Notes under the pieces: model-generated
The model's database searches: none
Told to the model about the DNA's origin: nothing
Seen by the model: only the letters and a program-made list of their open reading frames with translations
Program-made: the position numbers and the translations under genes
In this document: piece after piece, positions 45,362-53,118 of the stretch
How the letters are laid out: each line of letters starts with the position of its first letter
Numbering within the stretch: position 1 is the stretch's first letter
NCBI GenBank assembly: GCA_016717345.1
Contig: JADKFR010000008.1
Location: 83,926-147,925, forward strand
Length of the DNA: 64,000 nt
Direction of reading: 5' to 3'
Origin: Propionibacteriaceae bacterium
GTDB lineage: Bacteria; Actinomycetota; Actinomycetes; Propionibacteriales; Propionibacteriaceae

Positions 45362-45912
45362 CAGAGGTCGATCACCAGGTCCTTGCGAAGCCGTACCGCA
45401 CTGGTGTCCAGGCCTGCCACCAGGTCGGCGACTGGGCCGTGGCCGACCAGCTCGGCGGCCGGGTCGACCTCGAGCCACGGCACCAGGACGAAGGCTCGCT
45501 CATGCGCGCGGGGGTGGGGCAGCACCAGCGTCTCGCTGGTGATGACCCGGTCCCCGACCGCTATCAGGTCCACGTCGATGGTGCGGGGGCCGAACGGCAC
45601 GGCGCGCACCCGCCCGAAGCCGTTCTCAATGGCGTGAGCCCGTTCCAACATCACCAGGCAGGCCAGTGAGGACTCCGCCAGCACGATGATGTTGAGGAAG
45701 TCGGGCTGCTCGACCGGTCCGACGGGATCGGTTTCGTAGACCGACGAGACTGCCGTGAGGCGCAGCCCCGGCGTCGCTCGCAGCAGATCGGTCGCCCCTT
45801 GGAGGTAGTCGACGCGGTCACCCAGGTTGGACCCCAAGGAGTACGTCACCATGCGCAACGGCGACATCCCCGAGAGGGTGTCGACATCGAAGTCGAGTCG
45901 CGGGTCACTCAT
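45361..45912 (-). CDS. folK: 6-hydroxymethyl-7,8-dihydropterin pyrophosphokinase
   Basis: 183 residues. It transfers pyrophosphate from ATP to hydroxymethyldihydropterin. Family segments: YSLGSNLGDRVDYLQGA, SSVYETDPVGPVEQPDFLN and the signature FGPRTIDVDLIAVGD. About 20 residues precede the conserved core, so a start further in is possible. The ATG at 45912 overlaps the folB stop (ATGA). Confidence 0.94.
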   Translation of the reverse strand: MSDPRLDFDVDTLSGMSPLRMVTYSLGSNLGDRVDYLQGATDLLRATPGLRLTAVSSVYETDPVGPVEQPDFLNIIVLAESSLACLVMLERAHAIENGFGRVRAVPFGPRTIDVDLIAVGDRVITSETLVLPHPRAHERAFVLVPWLEVDPAAELVGHGPVADLVAGLDTSAVRLRKDLVIDL

Positions 45913-46271
45913 CGTTCCTGCCTTCGGGTCACCCGGACCGCCACATCCGTGACGCTCACCGGCATCGGCGCCTCCGGCTTGTGCACCGTCACGCTCACCC
46001 GATCGATGGCGCGATGGTTCAACACCCGGGCGGCGATCCGCTCCGCCAGGGTCTCGATCAGATCCAGCGAATCCGAGGTGACCACCTCGCTGACGTCGCG
46101 GGCCAGGAGGCCGTAATCGACCGTGGTCGCCAGATCGTCGGAAACCCGGTCGCGGACCAGGACGCAGTCGAGGTCGATCACGAACAGCTGGTCGTTGGTC
46201 TTCTCTTCGGGGAACACCCCATGTCGAGCCCGAACCTGGATGCCCGTCAGCTTGATGCGATCACCGCCCAT
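45909..46271 (-). CDS. folB: Dihydroneopterin aldolase
   Basis: 120 residues. It cleaves dihydroneopterin to hydroxymethyldihydropterin. Motifs: IKLTGIQVRARHGVFPEEKTN, TVDYGLLARDVSEVV, IETLAERIAARVL and VSVTVHKPEAPMPV with the catalytic lysine. AAGGAGG precedes the ATG. Operon order is folP-folB-folK-DUF3180. Confidence 0.95.
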   Translation of the reverse strand: MGGDRIKLTGIQVRARHGVFPEEKTNDQLFVIDLDCVLVRDRVSDDLATTVDYGLLARDVSEVVTSDSLDLIETLAERIAARVLNHRAIDRVSVTVHKPEAPMPVSVTDVAVRVTRRQER

Positions 46272-46318
46272 GCCTGCGACCTCCTTCCGGCCCCCACCTT
46301 AGCCGAGGCCGATCGGGG

Positions 46319-47164
46319 TCAGGCCGGGGTCGTCGCCCGTGCCCCGGCCAGCCGTTGCGCCACCTCGATGGCGTCGCGCTGCGCTGTCACCGTGTGCGTC
46401 CGGACGCCCCACACCCCCTGGGCGGCCAGCAACGCAGTCAGCGCCGCCGTCGCGTCATCGCGCTGCTTGGGCGGCCTCAACTCGTCCCCGACAGCCAGCA
46501 ACTCACCCAGGAATCGCTTCCGCGAGGCGCCGATCAGCAACGGCTGCCCGAGCGCGGACAGCCGGTCCAGGTGGCCCAGCAGCTCCCAGTTCTGGGCCGC
46601 GGTCTTGGCGAAGCCGAGGCCCGGGTCGAGAACCAGGTTGGCTGGGGCGATCCCGGCCGCGAAGGCGGCCTCCCTGCGCTCGCCGAGCTCCGCCACGACG
46701 CCACCGACGACGTCGTCGTAGTGGGTGAGGGACGTCATGACGTCGGAGTGCCCGCGCCAGTGCATGGCCACGTAGCCCACCCCCAGGCCGGCGACCGCCT
46801 GAAGCATGTCCGGATCGGCCAGTCCACCCGAGACGTCGTTGATCACCGAGGCGCCTGCCGCGACCGCCCGCTCTGCCACCACTGCCCGCATCGTGTCGAC
46901 ACAGATCACTCCCCCGCTGCCGGCGAGCGCCGACACCACCGGGATGACCCTGGCCAGCTCGGTGGCCTCGGGCGCTCGCCCGGCTCCCGGTCGGGTCGAT
47001 TCCCCGCCCACGTCGATCAGGTCGGCCCCCTCGGCCAGCAGTCGCAGGCCGTGGGCGATGGCCGCCTCCCGGCTCAGGTGCTCGCCGCCGTCGGAAAACG
47101 AATCGGGTGTGACATTCAGGATGCCCATCACAAGGGTGCGCCCTGGCGCGGGAAGTCTGGTCAC
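46319..47164 (-). CDS. folP: Dihydropteroate synthase
   Basis: 281 residues. It joins p-aminobenzoate to hydroxymethyldihydropterin pyrophosphate, the sulfonamide target. Both signatures are present: LVMGILNVTPDSFSDGGEH and GADLIDVGGESTRPGA. Others are NDVSGGLADPDM, LDPGLGFAKTAAQNWEL and GASRKRFLGEL. GTG start. It would normally follow folE, but here a divergent oxidoreductase pair lies between. Confidence 0.96.
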   Translation of the reverse strand: MTRLPAPGRTLVMGILNVTPDSFSDGGEHLSREAAIAHGLRLLAEGADLIDVGGESTRPGAGRAPEATELARVIPVVSALAGSGGVICVDTMRAVVAERAVAAGASVINDVSGGLADPDMLQAVAGLGVGYVAMHWRGHSDVMTSLTHYDDVVGGVVAELGERREAAFAAGIAPANLVLDPGLGFAKTAAQNWELLGHLDRLSALGQPLLIGASRKRFLGELLAVGDELRPPKQRDDATAALTALLAAQGVWGVRTHTVTAQRDAIEVAQRLAGARATTPA

Positions 47165-47286
47165 CGCGAAAGCCTAGCCGGGCAGCCGGCGATCCCCCTC
47201 GGTGCCGAGCGGGCCGCACCCTTCCCCCAGGCAGTGAAGATCGCCGACCCCAACCCTCCGATTCGGCTGCGGCCACGGCAAAACAG

Positions 47287-47299
47287 CACAACTGTTGTG
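47287..47299 (+). promoter_or_regulatory. Palindrome CACAACTGTTGTG in the oxidoreductase promoter
   Basis: A perfect 6-1-6 palindrome lies 4 bp upstream of a -10-like TAGATT (47304-47309), so it spans the -35/spacer region of the promoter for the two heme-copper genes. A GGGAG ribosome site follows before the ATG at 47330. The placement suggests a repressor or a redox/NO-responsive regulator; the protein is unknown. Confidence 0.45.
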
Positions 47300-47329
47300 T
47301 CACTAGATTCGTCGCATCGGGAGCGCGCC

Positions 47330-47902
47330 ATGAACCCATGGATCCACGACATCGATTCGGTCACGGTCCTGTGGGGCCAGACCATCATCTACACGGCCTA
47401 CTGCCTGGCGATCCTCTCGCTGATGGGCTGGTTCGCCCTCAAGTTGAGCGGCCACGACAGCCGCTTCGTCCCTGGACCCCGCACCTTCTACCTCTGGGTC
47501 GGGTTCCTCACCCTGTTGGGGGTGAGCCTCCACCTGATCACGTACAACACCATCCCGTGGGTCAAGGACGACCTCTCGGGCAACCCCAACGTGGCCGCCG
47601 CGTTCGACCTGAGCATCGGAAACCATGCCTGGCAGGTCCCCGGTGGCCAGCTCGACGTGCCCTGCCAGAAGCTGGTGCGCTTCTCCGTCACCAGTGACGA
47701 CCTGACCTACGGCTTCGGCATCTTCCGCAAGGACAACTCGATGGTCACCCAGATGCAGGTGGTCCCCGGGCATCCCAACGACCTGCTGTGGACGTTCACC
47801 CAGGACGGTCTCTACGACATCCGATCCACCGAGTATTCCGGGCCGGCCGGGTACCGCATCATCGCCAAGGATGCCATCGCGGTATCCGGGTGCGGGAAGT
47901 AG
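47330..47902 (+). CDS. Cytochrome oxidase subunit II-like protein without CuA ligands
   Basis: 190 residues: two membrane helices (about 18-38 and 53-71) and an extracytoplasmic cupredoxin domain from about residue 85. Aligning KLVRFSVTSDDLTYGFGIF and GLYDIRSTEYSGPAGYRI with canonical subunit II puts Tyr127 where the first CuA histidine should be. Ser166 and Ser170 replace the two cysteines, and Gly174 replaces the second histidine. Thus CuA cannot form. As in quinol oxidases (CyoA), quinol rather than cytochrome c is the likely donor. It is ten bases upstream of subunit I. Confidence 0.85.
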   Translation: MNPWIHDIDSVTVLWGQTIIYTAYCLAILSLMGWFALKLSGHDSRFVPGPRTFYLWVGFLTLLGVSLHLITYNTIPWVKDDLSGNPNVAAAFDLSIGNHAWQVPGGQLDVPCQKLVRFSVTSDDLTYGFGIFRKDNSMVTQMQVVPGHPNDLLWTFTQDGLYDIRSTEYSGPAGYRIIAKDAIAVSGCGK

Positions 47903-47912
47903 GAACACGACC

Positions 47913-49574
47913 ATGAGCACCTTCACCCAGACCCTCCTCCACGGCAACCAGCGCGCCTTCAAGCCAGAGACCCTGACGCCGCTCCAGAAGTTGACGCTGC
48001 AGTACGTGGTGTTCGGGCTGGTCTACTACGGCTTCGCCGCCATCGAGGGCATGCTGATGCGGATCAACCAGGTCCAGCCCCAGGAGTTGCTGTTCCCCGA
48101 GCGCTACTTCGCCATGCTCACCGCACACCCCCTCGTCGGGATCTTCGGCTCCAGCTACCTGCTGGTGTTCGGCGCCTTCACGTTCCTGATTCCCTACCTG
48201 ATGAAGAAGCCGCTGTGGTCCTTCCGCACGGCGCAGGCGACACTGTGGCTCATCGTGGTGGGGGTCATCACCTTCTGGCTGGACGGTTTCCTCACCCACT
48301 ACGCACCCCTTTACACCCTGTACTGGCCGTTGCCCGCCGACTTCAAGCAGTTCAACCCGGTCTCGGGCGCGATCTTCATCGTCGGGATCGCCCTGGTGAT
48401 GGTGGGCACCGCTCTGTTCGTCCTGAACGTGTTCAAGACGATCACCTACACCCCGCCCGGGTGGACCAAGCAGCCCGCGGGTGCGTTGTTCGCCGACTCG
48501 CTCGGCCTGACCACCCTCAAGCGCTTCTTCCAGGGCAAGCTCCGGCGGGACCAACCGCAGGATCATCTGGTGTCCCTGCCCGTGGCAGCGATCGCTCGGG
48601 GGACCGTGGACGTGGCCTTCAACGTGGCCATCATCCTGTTCTCCGGCATCCTGATTCTGGTCTACATGATCGCTGAGATCTCCGGTCACTCACTCAAGAC
48701 CACTCTGGTCGACGCACTGCTGTACAAGAACTGGTACTGGTGGGGGCTCGACCTGGTGGCCGACGGGCTGGTGCTGGTGTTCGTAGCAGGCACCTGGTAT
48801 CTGCTCGCCTCCCTGATCACCGGCTCGGAGGTCTTCATGTCCCGCTGGGCGAGGTTCGCCCTGGGCCTGGAGTTGGTCGTCTCCTGGACGGTGTGGAGCC
48901 ACCATCTGCTCTCCGATCAGGCCCAACCCGCCATCCTCAAGGTGGGCTCGGGCGAGATGGTCACTGCCTTCGAGTTGATCACCCAGGGATTGGCCTTCTT
49001 CATCACCATGGTGACGCTCTGGAAGGCCCGACCGCTGCAGATGACCAACCCCCTGAAGTTCCTGCTGGGAGGCCTCCTCGGCTTCGCCCTCGCCGTGCCC
49101 GCCGGGATCATGCAGGCGGACGCGGGCCTGAACCGCATTCTGCACAACACTCAGTGGGTGATCGGGCCGCACGTCCACGTCGCCATTCTGGTTGGCCTCA
49201 CCATGACCCTCTACTCGGCGGTGTACCTGCTGCTCCCGATGCTCACCAACGGGGCGAAGCTGTGGAGCGAGAAGCTGGCCTCGATCCACTTCTGGACCCA
49301 TCTGGTCGGCGGCGTCGGGATGGGGGCCTTCATGGGTATGGCCGGTCTGCAAGGCATGTTGCGACGCACCATCTACTCCGATGGTGAGTACCTGCCCTAC
49401 ATGGTGCTGGCCGCCATCTGCGGCTCCCTGCTGCTGGTGGCCCTGGCCTGCTTCCTGGTGAACATCGTGATGACCCTGGGGCTGAACGGCGCGCTGGGTC
49501 TGTTCAAGCGCTCGACACTGCCCGCCTCGGAGATCCTGCCGGGCACCGATCTGGCTACGCAGGCCAGAGACTGA
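47913..49574 (+). CDS. Divergent heme-copper oxidoreductase subunit I (possible quinol-dependent NO reductase)
   Basis: 553 residues, at least twelve membrane helices. Heme ligands are intact: His72 (TAHPLVG), His420 and His422 (GPHVHVAIL). The helix-VII pair His330-His331 (VWSHHLL) is present. In helix VI, aligned on DALLYKNWYWW with the canonical DPxLYQHLFWFFGHPEVY, the CuB histidine is Asp280 and the cross-linked tyrosine is Asp284. There is no helix-VI Glu of cNOR/qNOR. Losing the tyrosine argues against efficient O2 reduction. Divergent NO-reductase families of this superfamily have been proposed, and this may be one; O2 or another acceptor is not excluded. GTAGGAA precedes the ATG. Confidence 0.85.
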   Translation: MSTFTQTLLHGNQRAFKPETLTPLQKLTLQYVVFGLVYYGFAAIEGMLMRINQVQPQELLFPERYFAMLTAHPLVGIFGSSYLLVFGAFTFLIPYLMKKPLWSFRTAQATLWLIVVGVITFWLDGFLTHYAPLYTLYWPLPADFKQFNPVSGAIFIVGIALVMVGTALFVLNVFKTITYTPPGWTKQPAGALFADSLGLTTLKRFFQGKLRRDQPQDHLVSLPVAAIARGTVDVAFNVAIILFSGILILVYMIAEISGHSLKTTLVDALLYKNWYWWGLDLVADGLVLVFVAGTWYLLASLITGSEVFMSRWARFALGLELVVSWTVWSHHLLSDQAQPAILKVGSGEMVTAFELITQGLAFFITMVTLWKARPLQMTNPLKFLLGGLLGFALAVPAGIMQADAGLNRILHNTQWVIGPHVHVAILVGLTMTLYSAVYLLLPMLTNGAKLWSEKLASIHFWTHLVGGVGMGAFMGMAGLQGMLRRTIYSDGEYLPYMVLAAICGSLLLVALACFLVNIVMTLGLNGALGLFKRSTLPASEILPGTDLATQARD

Positions 49575-49620
49575 GCCCAGGAGACCTGAGTCGGGCTACT
49601 CCCGAACTCGGGCGCCCTTC

Positions 49621-49653
49621 ATCATCGGCTGAGCCGATACCTCAGCCGATGAT
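49621..49653. terminator. Bidirectional hairpin between the oxidoreductase and folE
   Basis: A perfect 13-bp inverted repeat (49621-49633 with 49641-49653) with a seven-base loop lies between two convergent genes. One arm covers the folE stop and its last codons, so it may end both transcripts. A second weaker stem (about 49589-49609) lies nearer the oxidoreductase stop. Confidence 0.65.
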
Positions 49654-50205
49654 CAGGCTCATGGCTTCCGCGCGGGTGGCGGGATGGGCCATGACGCCAC
49701 GCACGGCGCTGGTGACCGTCTTGGAACCGGGCTTACGCACCCCCCGCATCGTCATGCAGAGGTGCTCGCACTCGATCACCACCATCACCCCCTGCGGGTG
49801 CAGATGCTTGACCAGAGCGTCGGCAACCTCGCTGGTGAGCCGCTCCTGCACCTGAGGTCGCTTGGCGAAGACATCGACCAGGCGGGCCAGCTTCGACAGG
49901 CCGGTGATCCGTCCCTCCTTGGAGGGGATGTAGGCCACATGCGCCACCCCACTGAACGGCAGCAGATGATGTTCGCAGGTGCTCCACACCTCGATGTCGC
50001 GCACCAGCACCATTTCGTCGTGGCCCAGGTCGAAGGTGGTGGCCAGCACTTCCGCCGCGGATTGCTCCAACCCGGTGAACATCTCGTCATAGGCACGTGC
50101 CACCCGTCCGGGGGTGTCCCGCAGGCCCTCTCGGTCCGGATCCTCGCCGATGCCGATCAGGATCTCGCGAACGGCCGCTGCGATCCGGTCATGGTCCACA
50201 GCCAT
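49642..50205 (-). CDS. folE: GTP cyclohydrolase I
   Basis: 187 residues. First step of folate synthesis, GTP to dihydroneopterin triphosphate. Zinc site and active-site segments: STCEHHLLPFSGVAHVAYIP, GLSKLARLVDVFAKRPQVQERLT and VVIECEHLCMTMRGVRKPGS. The ATG at 50205 is one base after the ftsH stop and agrees with the conserved N-terminus; a longer frame reads the Pro-rich ftsH tail in another frame. ftsH-folE coupling is typical of actinobacteria. Confidence 0.96.
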   Translation of the reverse strand: MAVDHDRIAAAVREILIGIGEDPDREGLRDTPGRVARAYDEMFTGLEQSAAEVLATTFDLGHDEMVLVRDIEVWSTCEHHLLPFSGVAHVAYIPSKEGRITGLSKLARLVDVFAKRPQVQERLTSEVADALVKHLHPQGVMVVIECEHLCMTMRGVRKPGSKTVTSAVRGVMAHPATRAEAMSLIIG

Positions 50206-50206
50206 C

Positions 50207-52453
50207 TCAGGCACCTGGCCTGTCGTTGCCCTGATCACCGGCCGGCGGCTGGGGTGGCGTCGCGCCAGGGTCAGCAGGGGGTCCGTAGGGCGGCTGGCCG
50301 TACGGCGGCTGCTGGCCGTAGGGCGGCTGCTGGTCGTACGGGGGCTGCTGGTCGTACGGGGGCTGCTGGCCGTACGGGGGCTGCTGGCCGTACGGGGGCT
50401 GCTGGCCATAGGGCGGCTGGACGGGGTAAGTCTGTGGCGGATAGTAGCCGGGCCCACCGTAGGGCGGTTGGCCCTCGGCCGGCGGCAGCGGCGCGCCGCC
50501 CCAGGCCTGGCCGGGCAGCGGGAGCAGTGGCGCTACCGGCGTGGGCCGCTCCGGGGGATCGACCGGCGGGATCGTCGAGGGCACCCGGGTGTCCGACCCT
50601 GTCCACGGCGACCGCTTCGGCCAGCGTTGCAGCGGTTTGAAGATCGTGGCGACCTGCTCGCGATCGAGCGTCTCCTTCTCGAAGAGCTGGCGGACCAGCT
50701 CGTCCAACACCTCACGGTTCGTCTCCAGAACGTCGAAAGCCTCCTGGTGCGCCGTGGCGATCAGCTTGGCGACCTCCGCGTCGACGAGGGCGGCGACCGC
50801 CTCGGAGTAATCCCTGGTGTGCCCGAAGTCGCGTCCCAGGAAGGGCTCCTGATCGCCGGTCCCGAGGCGAACGGCACCCAGGGCCTCGGTCATCCCGAAC
50901 TGGGTGACCATGGCCCGCGCCACCTTGGTGGCCTTCTCGATGTCATTGCTCGCTCCGGTGGTGGGGTCGTGGAAGACCAGCTCCTCGGCCGCCCGTCCGC
51001 CCATCATGTAGGCGAGCTGGTCCAGAAGTTCGCCACGGGTCTGGGAGTACTTGTCGGAATCCGGCATCACCATCGTGTAGCCCAGAGCCCGCCCACGCGG
51101 CAGGATCGTCACCTTCTGCACCGGGTCGGTGCCCGGCATCGCCGCCGCCACCAGGGCGTGCCCGCCTTCGTGGTACGCCGTGATCAGCAGTTCGCGCTCG
51201 TTCATCACCCGGCTGCGTTTCTGCGGGCCACCGATCACCCGGTCGATCGCCTCATCCAGCTGAGGCTTCCCGATGAACCTCAGGTTCATCCGGGCAGTCA
51301 GCAGCGCCGCCTCATTGAGCACGTTGGCCAGGTCGGCGCCGGTGAACCCTGGCGTCCGCTTGGCGACGGATTCGAGATCGGCGTCGGGCGCCATCGGCTT
51401 GTTCGAGCCGTGGACCCGCAGGATCTGCAAGCGGCCCTTCATGTCGGGGGCCTCTACGGGGATCTGCCGATCGAAGCGTCCCGGACGCAGGAGGGCCGGA
51501 TCCAGCACGTCCGGACGGTTGGTGGCGGCGATCAACACCACCCCACCGTGAACGTCGAAGCCGTCCATCTCGACCAGCAGCTGGTTCAGGGTCTGCTCGC
51601 GCTCGTCGTGACCACCGCCCATGCCGGCACCACGATGGCGTCCGACCGCGTCGATCTCGTCGATGAAGACGATCGCCGGGGCCGCCTCCTTTGCCTGCTC
51701 GAACAGGTCACGCACCCGTGAGGCACCCACGCCCACGAACATCTCCACGAAGTCCGACCCGGAGATCGAGAAGAACGGCACGCCCGCCTCACCGGCGACC
51801 GCCCGCGCCAACAGGGTCTTGCCCGTCCCGGGCGGGCCGTAGAGCAGCACGCCCTTGGGGATCTTGGCACCGACAGCCTGGAACTTCGCCGGCTCCGACA
51901 GGAACTCGCGGATCTCCTGCAGCTCCTCGATCGCCTCCTCGCACCCGGCGACGTCGGCGAAGGTGGTCTTGGGCGTGTCCTTGCTGGCCAGCTTGGCCTT
52001 GGACTTGCCGAACCCGAGGACGCGGTTCCCGCCGCCCTGCAGGTTGCTGAACATCATGAAGAAGAGGACGCCGATCACCAGCAGCGGCAACACGCTGAAC
52101 AGGAAGGTGCTCCACAGGCTCGGCTGCGGGTTCTGGCCCTTCCAGGCATCCAGGGTGCCGGCCGCCACCCGGGCGTTCAGTCGCTCGATGATGGTCTGGC
52201 TCTGGGTGCCGACCCAACTCGTCCGCATCTTGACGGCCGGGGTGTCCTTGGTCTCCACCCTGATCGTCTGCTCCCCGTCCACCAGAACCACCTCGGCGAG
52301 CGGGGTGTCACTGTTGATGAGCTTGATCACCTCGGAGGTGGGCTTTTCGGCGTAGCCGCCACTGTTGCCGACCGCGTCGAAGATCAACACGATGGCAAGG
52401 AACGCCAGAACGATCCAAATGAACGGAGATCGGAGGAACCGATTGGATTTCAT
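50207..52453 (-). CDS. ftsH: ATP-dependent zinc metalloprotease FtsH
   Basis: 748 residues, membrane hexamer degrading damaged or regulatory membrane proteins. TM1 about 10-26, extracytoplasmic region to about 112, TM2 about 116-136, AAA domain with Walker A GPPGTGKT (206-213), Walker B IVFIDEIDA, SRH region ATNRPDVLDPALLRPGRFDR, and the zinc site HEGGH (428-432). After the protease domain, about residue 610 onward, is a long Pro/Tyr/Gln tail ending in tandem PPYGQQ repeats. The core is typical; the tail is longer and more repetitive than usual. Confidence 0.97.
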   Translation of the reverse strand: MKSNRFLRSPFIWIVLAFLAIVLIFDAVGNSGGYAEKPTSEVIKLINSDTPLAEVVLVDGEQTIRVETKDTPAVKMRTSWVGTQSQTIIERLNARVAAGTLDAWKGQNPQPSLWSTFLFSVLPLLVIGVLFFMMFSNLQGGGNRVLGFGKSKAKLASKDTPKTTFADVAGCEEAIEELQEIREFLSEPAKFQAVGAKIPKGVLLYGPPGTGKTLLARAVAGEAGVPFFSISGSDFVEMFVGVGASRVRDLFEQAKEAAPAIVFIDEIDAVGRHRGAGMGGGHDEREQTLNQLLVEMDGFDVHGGVVLIAATNRPDVLDPALLRPGRFDRQIPVEAPDMKGRLQILRVHGSNKPMAPDADLESVAKRTPGFTGADLANVLNEAALLTARMNLRFIGKPQLDEAIDRVIGGPQKRSRVMNERELLITAYHEGGHALVAAAMPGTDPVQKVTILPRGRALGYTMVMPDSDKYSQTRGELLDQLAYMMGGRAAEELVFHDPTTGASNDIEKATKVARAMVTQFGMTEALGAVRLGTGDQEPFLGRDFGHTRDYSEAVAALVDAEVAKLIATAHQEAFDVLETNREVLDELVRQLFEKETLDREQVATIFKPLQRWPKRSPWTGSDTRVPSTIPPVDPPERPTPVAPLLPLPGQAWGGAPLPPAEGQPPYGGPGYYPPQTYPVQPPYGQQPPYGQQPPYGQQPPYDQQPPYDQQPPYGQQPPYGQPPYGPPADPGATPPQPPAGDQGNDRPGA
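50276..50416 (-). repeat. 18-bp coding tandem repeat (PPYGQQ) in the ftsH tail
   Basis: Six full 18-bp units encode PPYGQQ or PPYDQQ (50309-50416), followed by shortened PPYGQ and PPYGPP units (50276-50308). Units differ by only one or two bases, so copy number could change by slippage without shifting the frame. Confidence 0.9.
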
Positions 52454-52557
52454 GACCTACCTTCGCGGGCCGGGATGTGCACTAGGGACGATACCGAGCC
52501 TCACAACACGGCGCTGCCGACCCGGCCCCACTGTAGACGGCGCCGGCGACCCCCGGC

Positions 52558-53109
52558 TCAGCTGTACACGTGGGGTGCCAGGATCCCGACGTCGGTCAGA
52601 TTGCGGTACTTGCCCGCGTAGTCCAAGCCATAACCGACCACGAACTGATTGGGCAGGTCGAACCCCACATAGGCGACGTCGATGTCGATCTTCATGGCAT
52701 CGGGTTTCCGGAACATCGCCATGATCTTGAGGGTGGCCGGGTTCCGGGAGGCGAGATTCTGCATCAGGTAGGTGAGCGTCAACCCGGTGTCGATGATGTC
52801 CTCAACGACCAGCACGTGCCGTCCGACCAGGTCGGTGTTGAGGTCCTTCAGGATTCGCACGACGCCCGAGGACTGGGTCCCCGAACCGTAGGACGAAATC
52901 GCCATCCAGTCCATCTCGCAATCGATCTTGAGGGCGCGCGACAGGTCCGCCATCACCATGACGGCACCGTTGAGAACGCCCACCAGCAGCGGGTTGGACC
53001 CGGCATAGTCGCGGTCGATCTGGGCGGCCAGTTCGGCCAGCCGCGCCTCGATCTCAGCGGAGGTGTAGAGGACCTTCGTGAGGTCCGGTGCGATATCGGC
53101 AGCATCCAC
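52558..53109 (-). CDS. hpt: Hypoxanthine phosphoribosyltransferase
   Basis: 183 residues. Purine salvage: hypoxanthine or guanine plus PRPP gives IMP or GMP. PRPP-binding motif VLVVEDIIDTGLTL, flexible-loop region SSYGSGTQSSG, base-binding FDLPNQFVVGYGLDY. GTG start. It lies between tilS and ftsH as in most Gram-positive genomes. Confidence 0.96.
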   Translation of the reverse strand: MDAADIAPDLTKVLYTSAEIEARLAELAAQIDRDYAGSNPLLVGVLNGAVMVMADLSRALKIDCEMDWMAISSYGSGTQSSGVVRILKDLNTDLVGRHVLVVEDIIDTGLTLTYLMQNLASRNPATLKIMAMFRKPDAMKIDIDVAYVGFDLPNQFVVGYGLDYAGKYRNLTDVGILAPHVYS

Positions 53110-53118
53110 GCTGACAAC

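Noticed and set aside
47913..49574. Plain label as cbb3-type or aa3-type cytochrome c oxidase subunit I
   Set aside because: The helix-VI histidine and tyrosine are missing and the partner subunit cannot bind CuA, so standard oxidase labels would mislead.
50276..50416. CRISPR or minisatellite in non-coding DNA
   Set aside because: The repeat is in frame inside ftsH and encodes hexapeptides.
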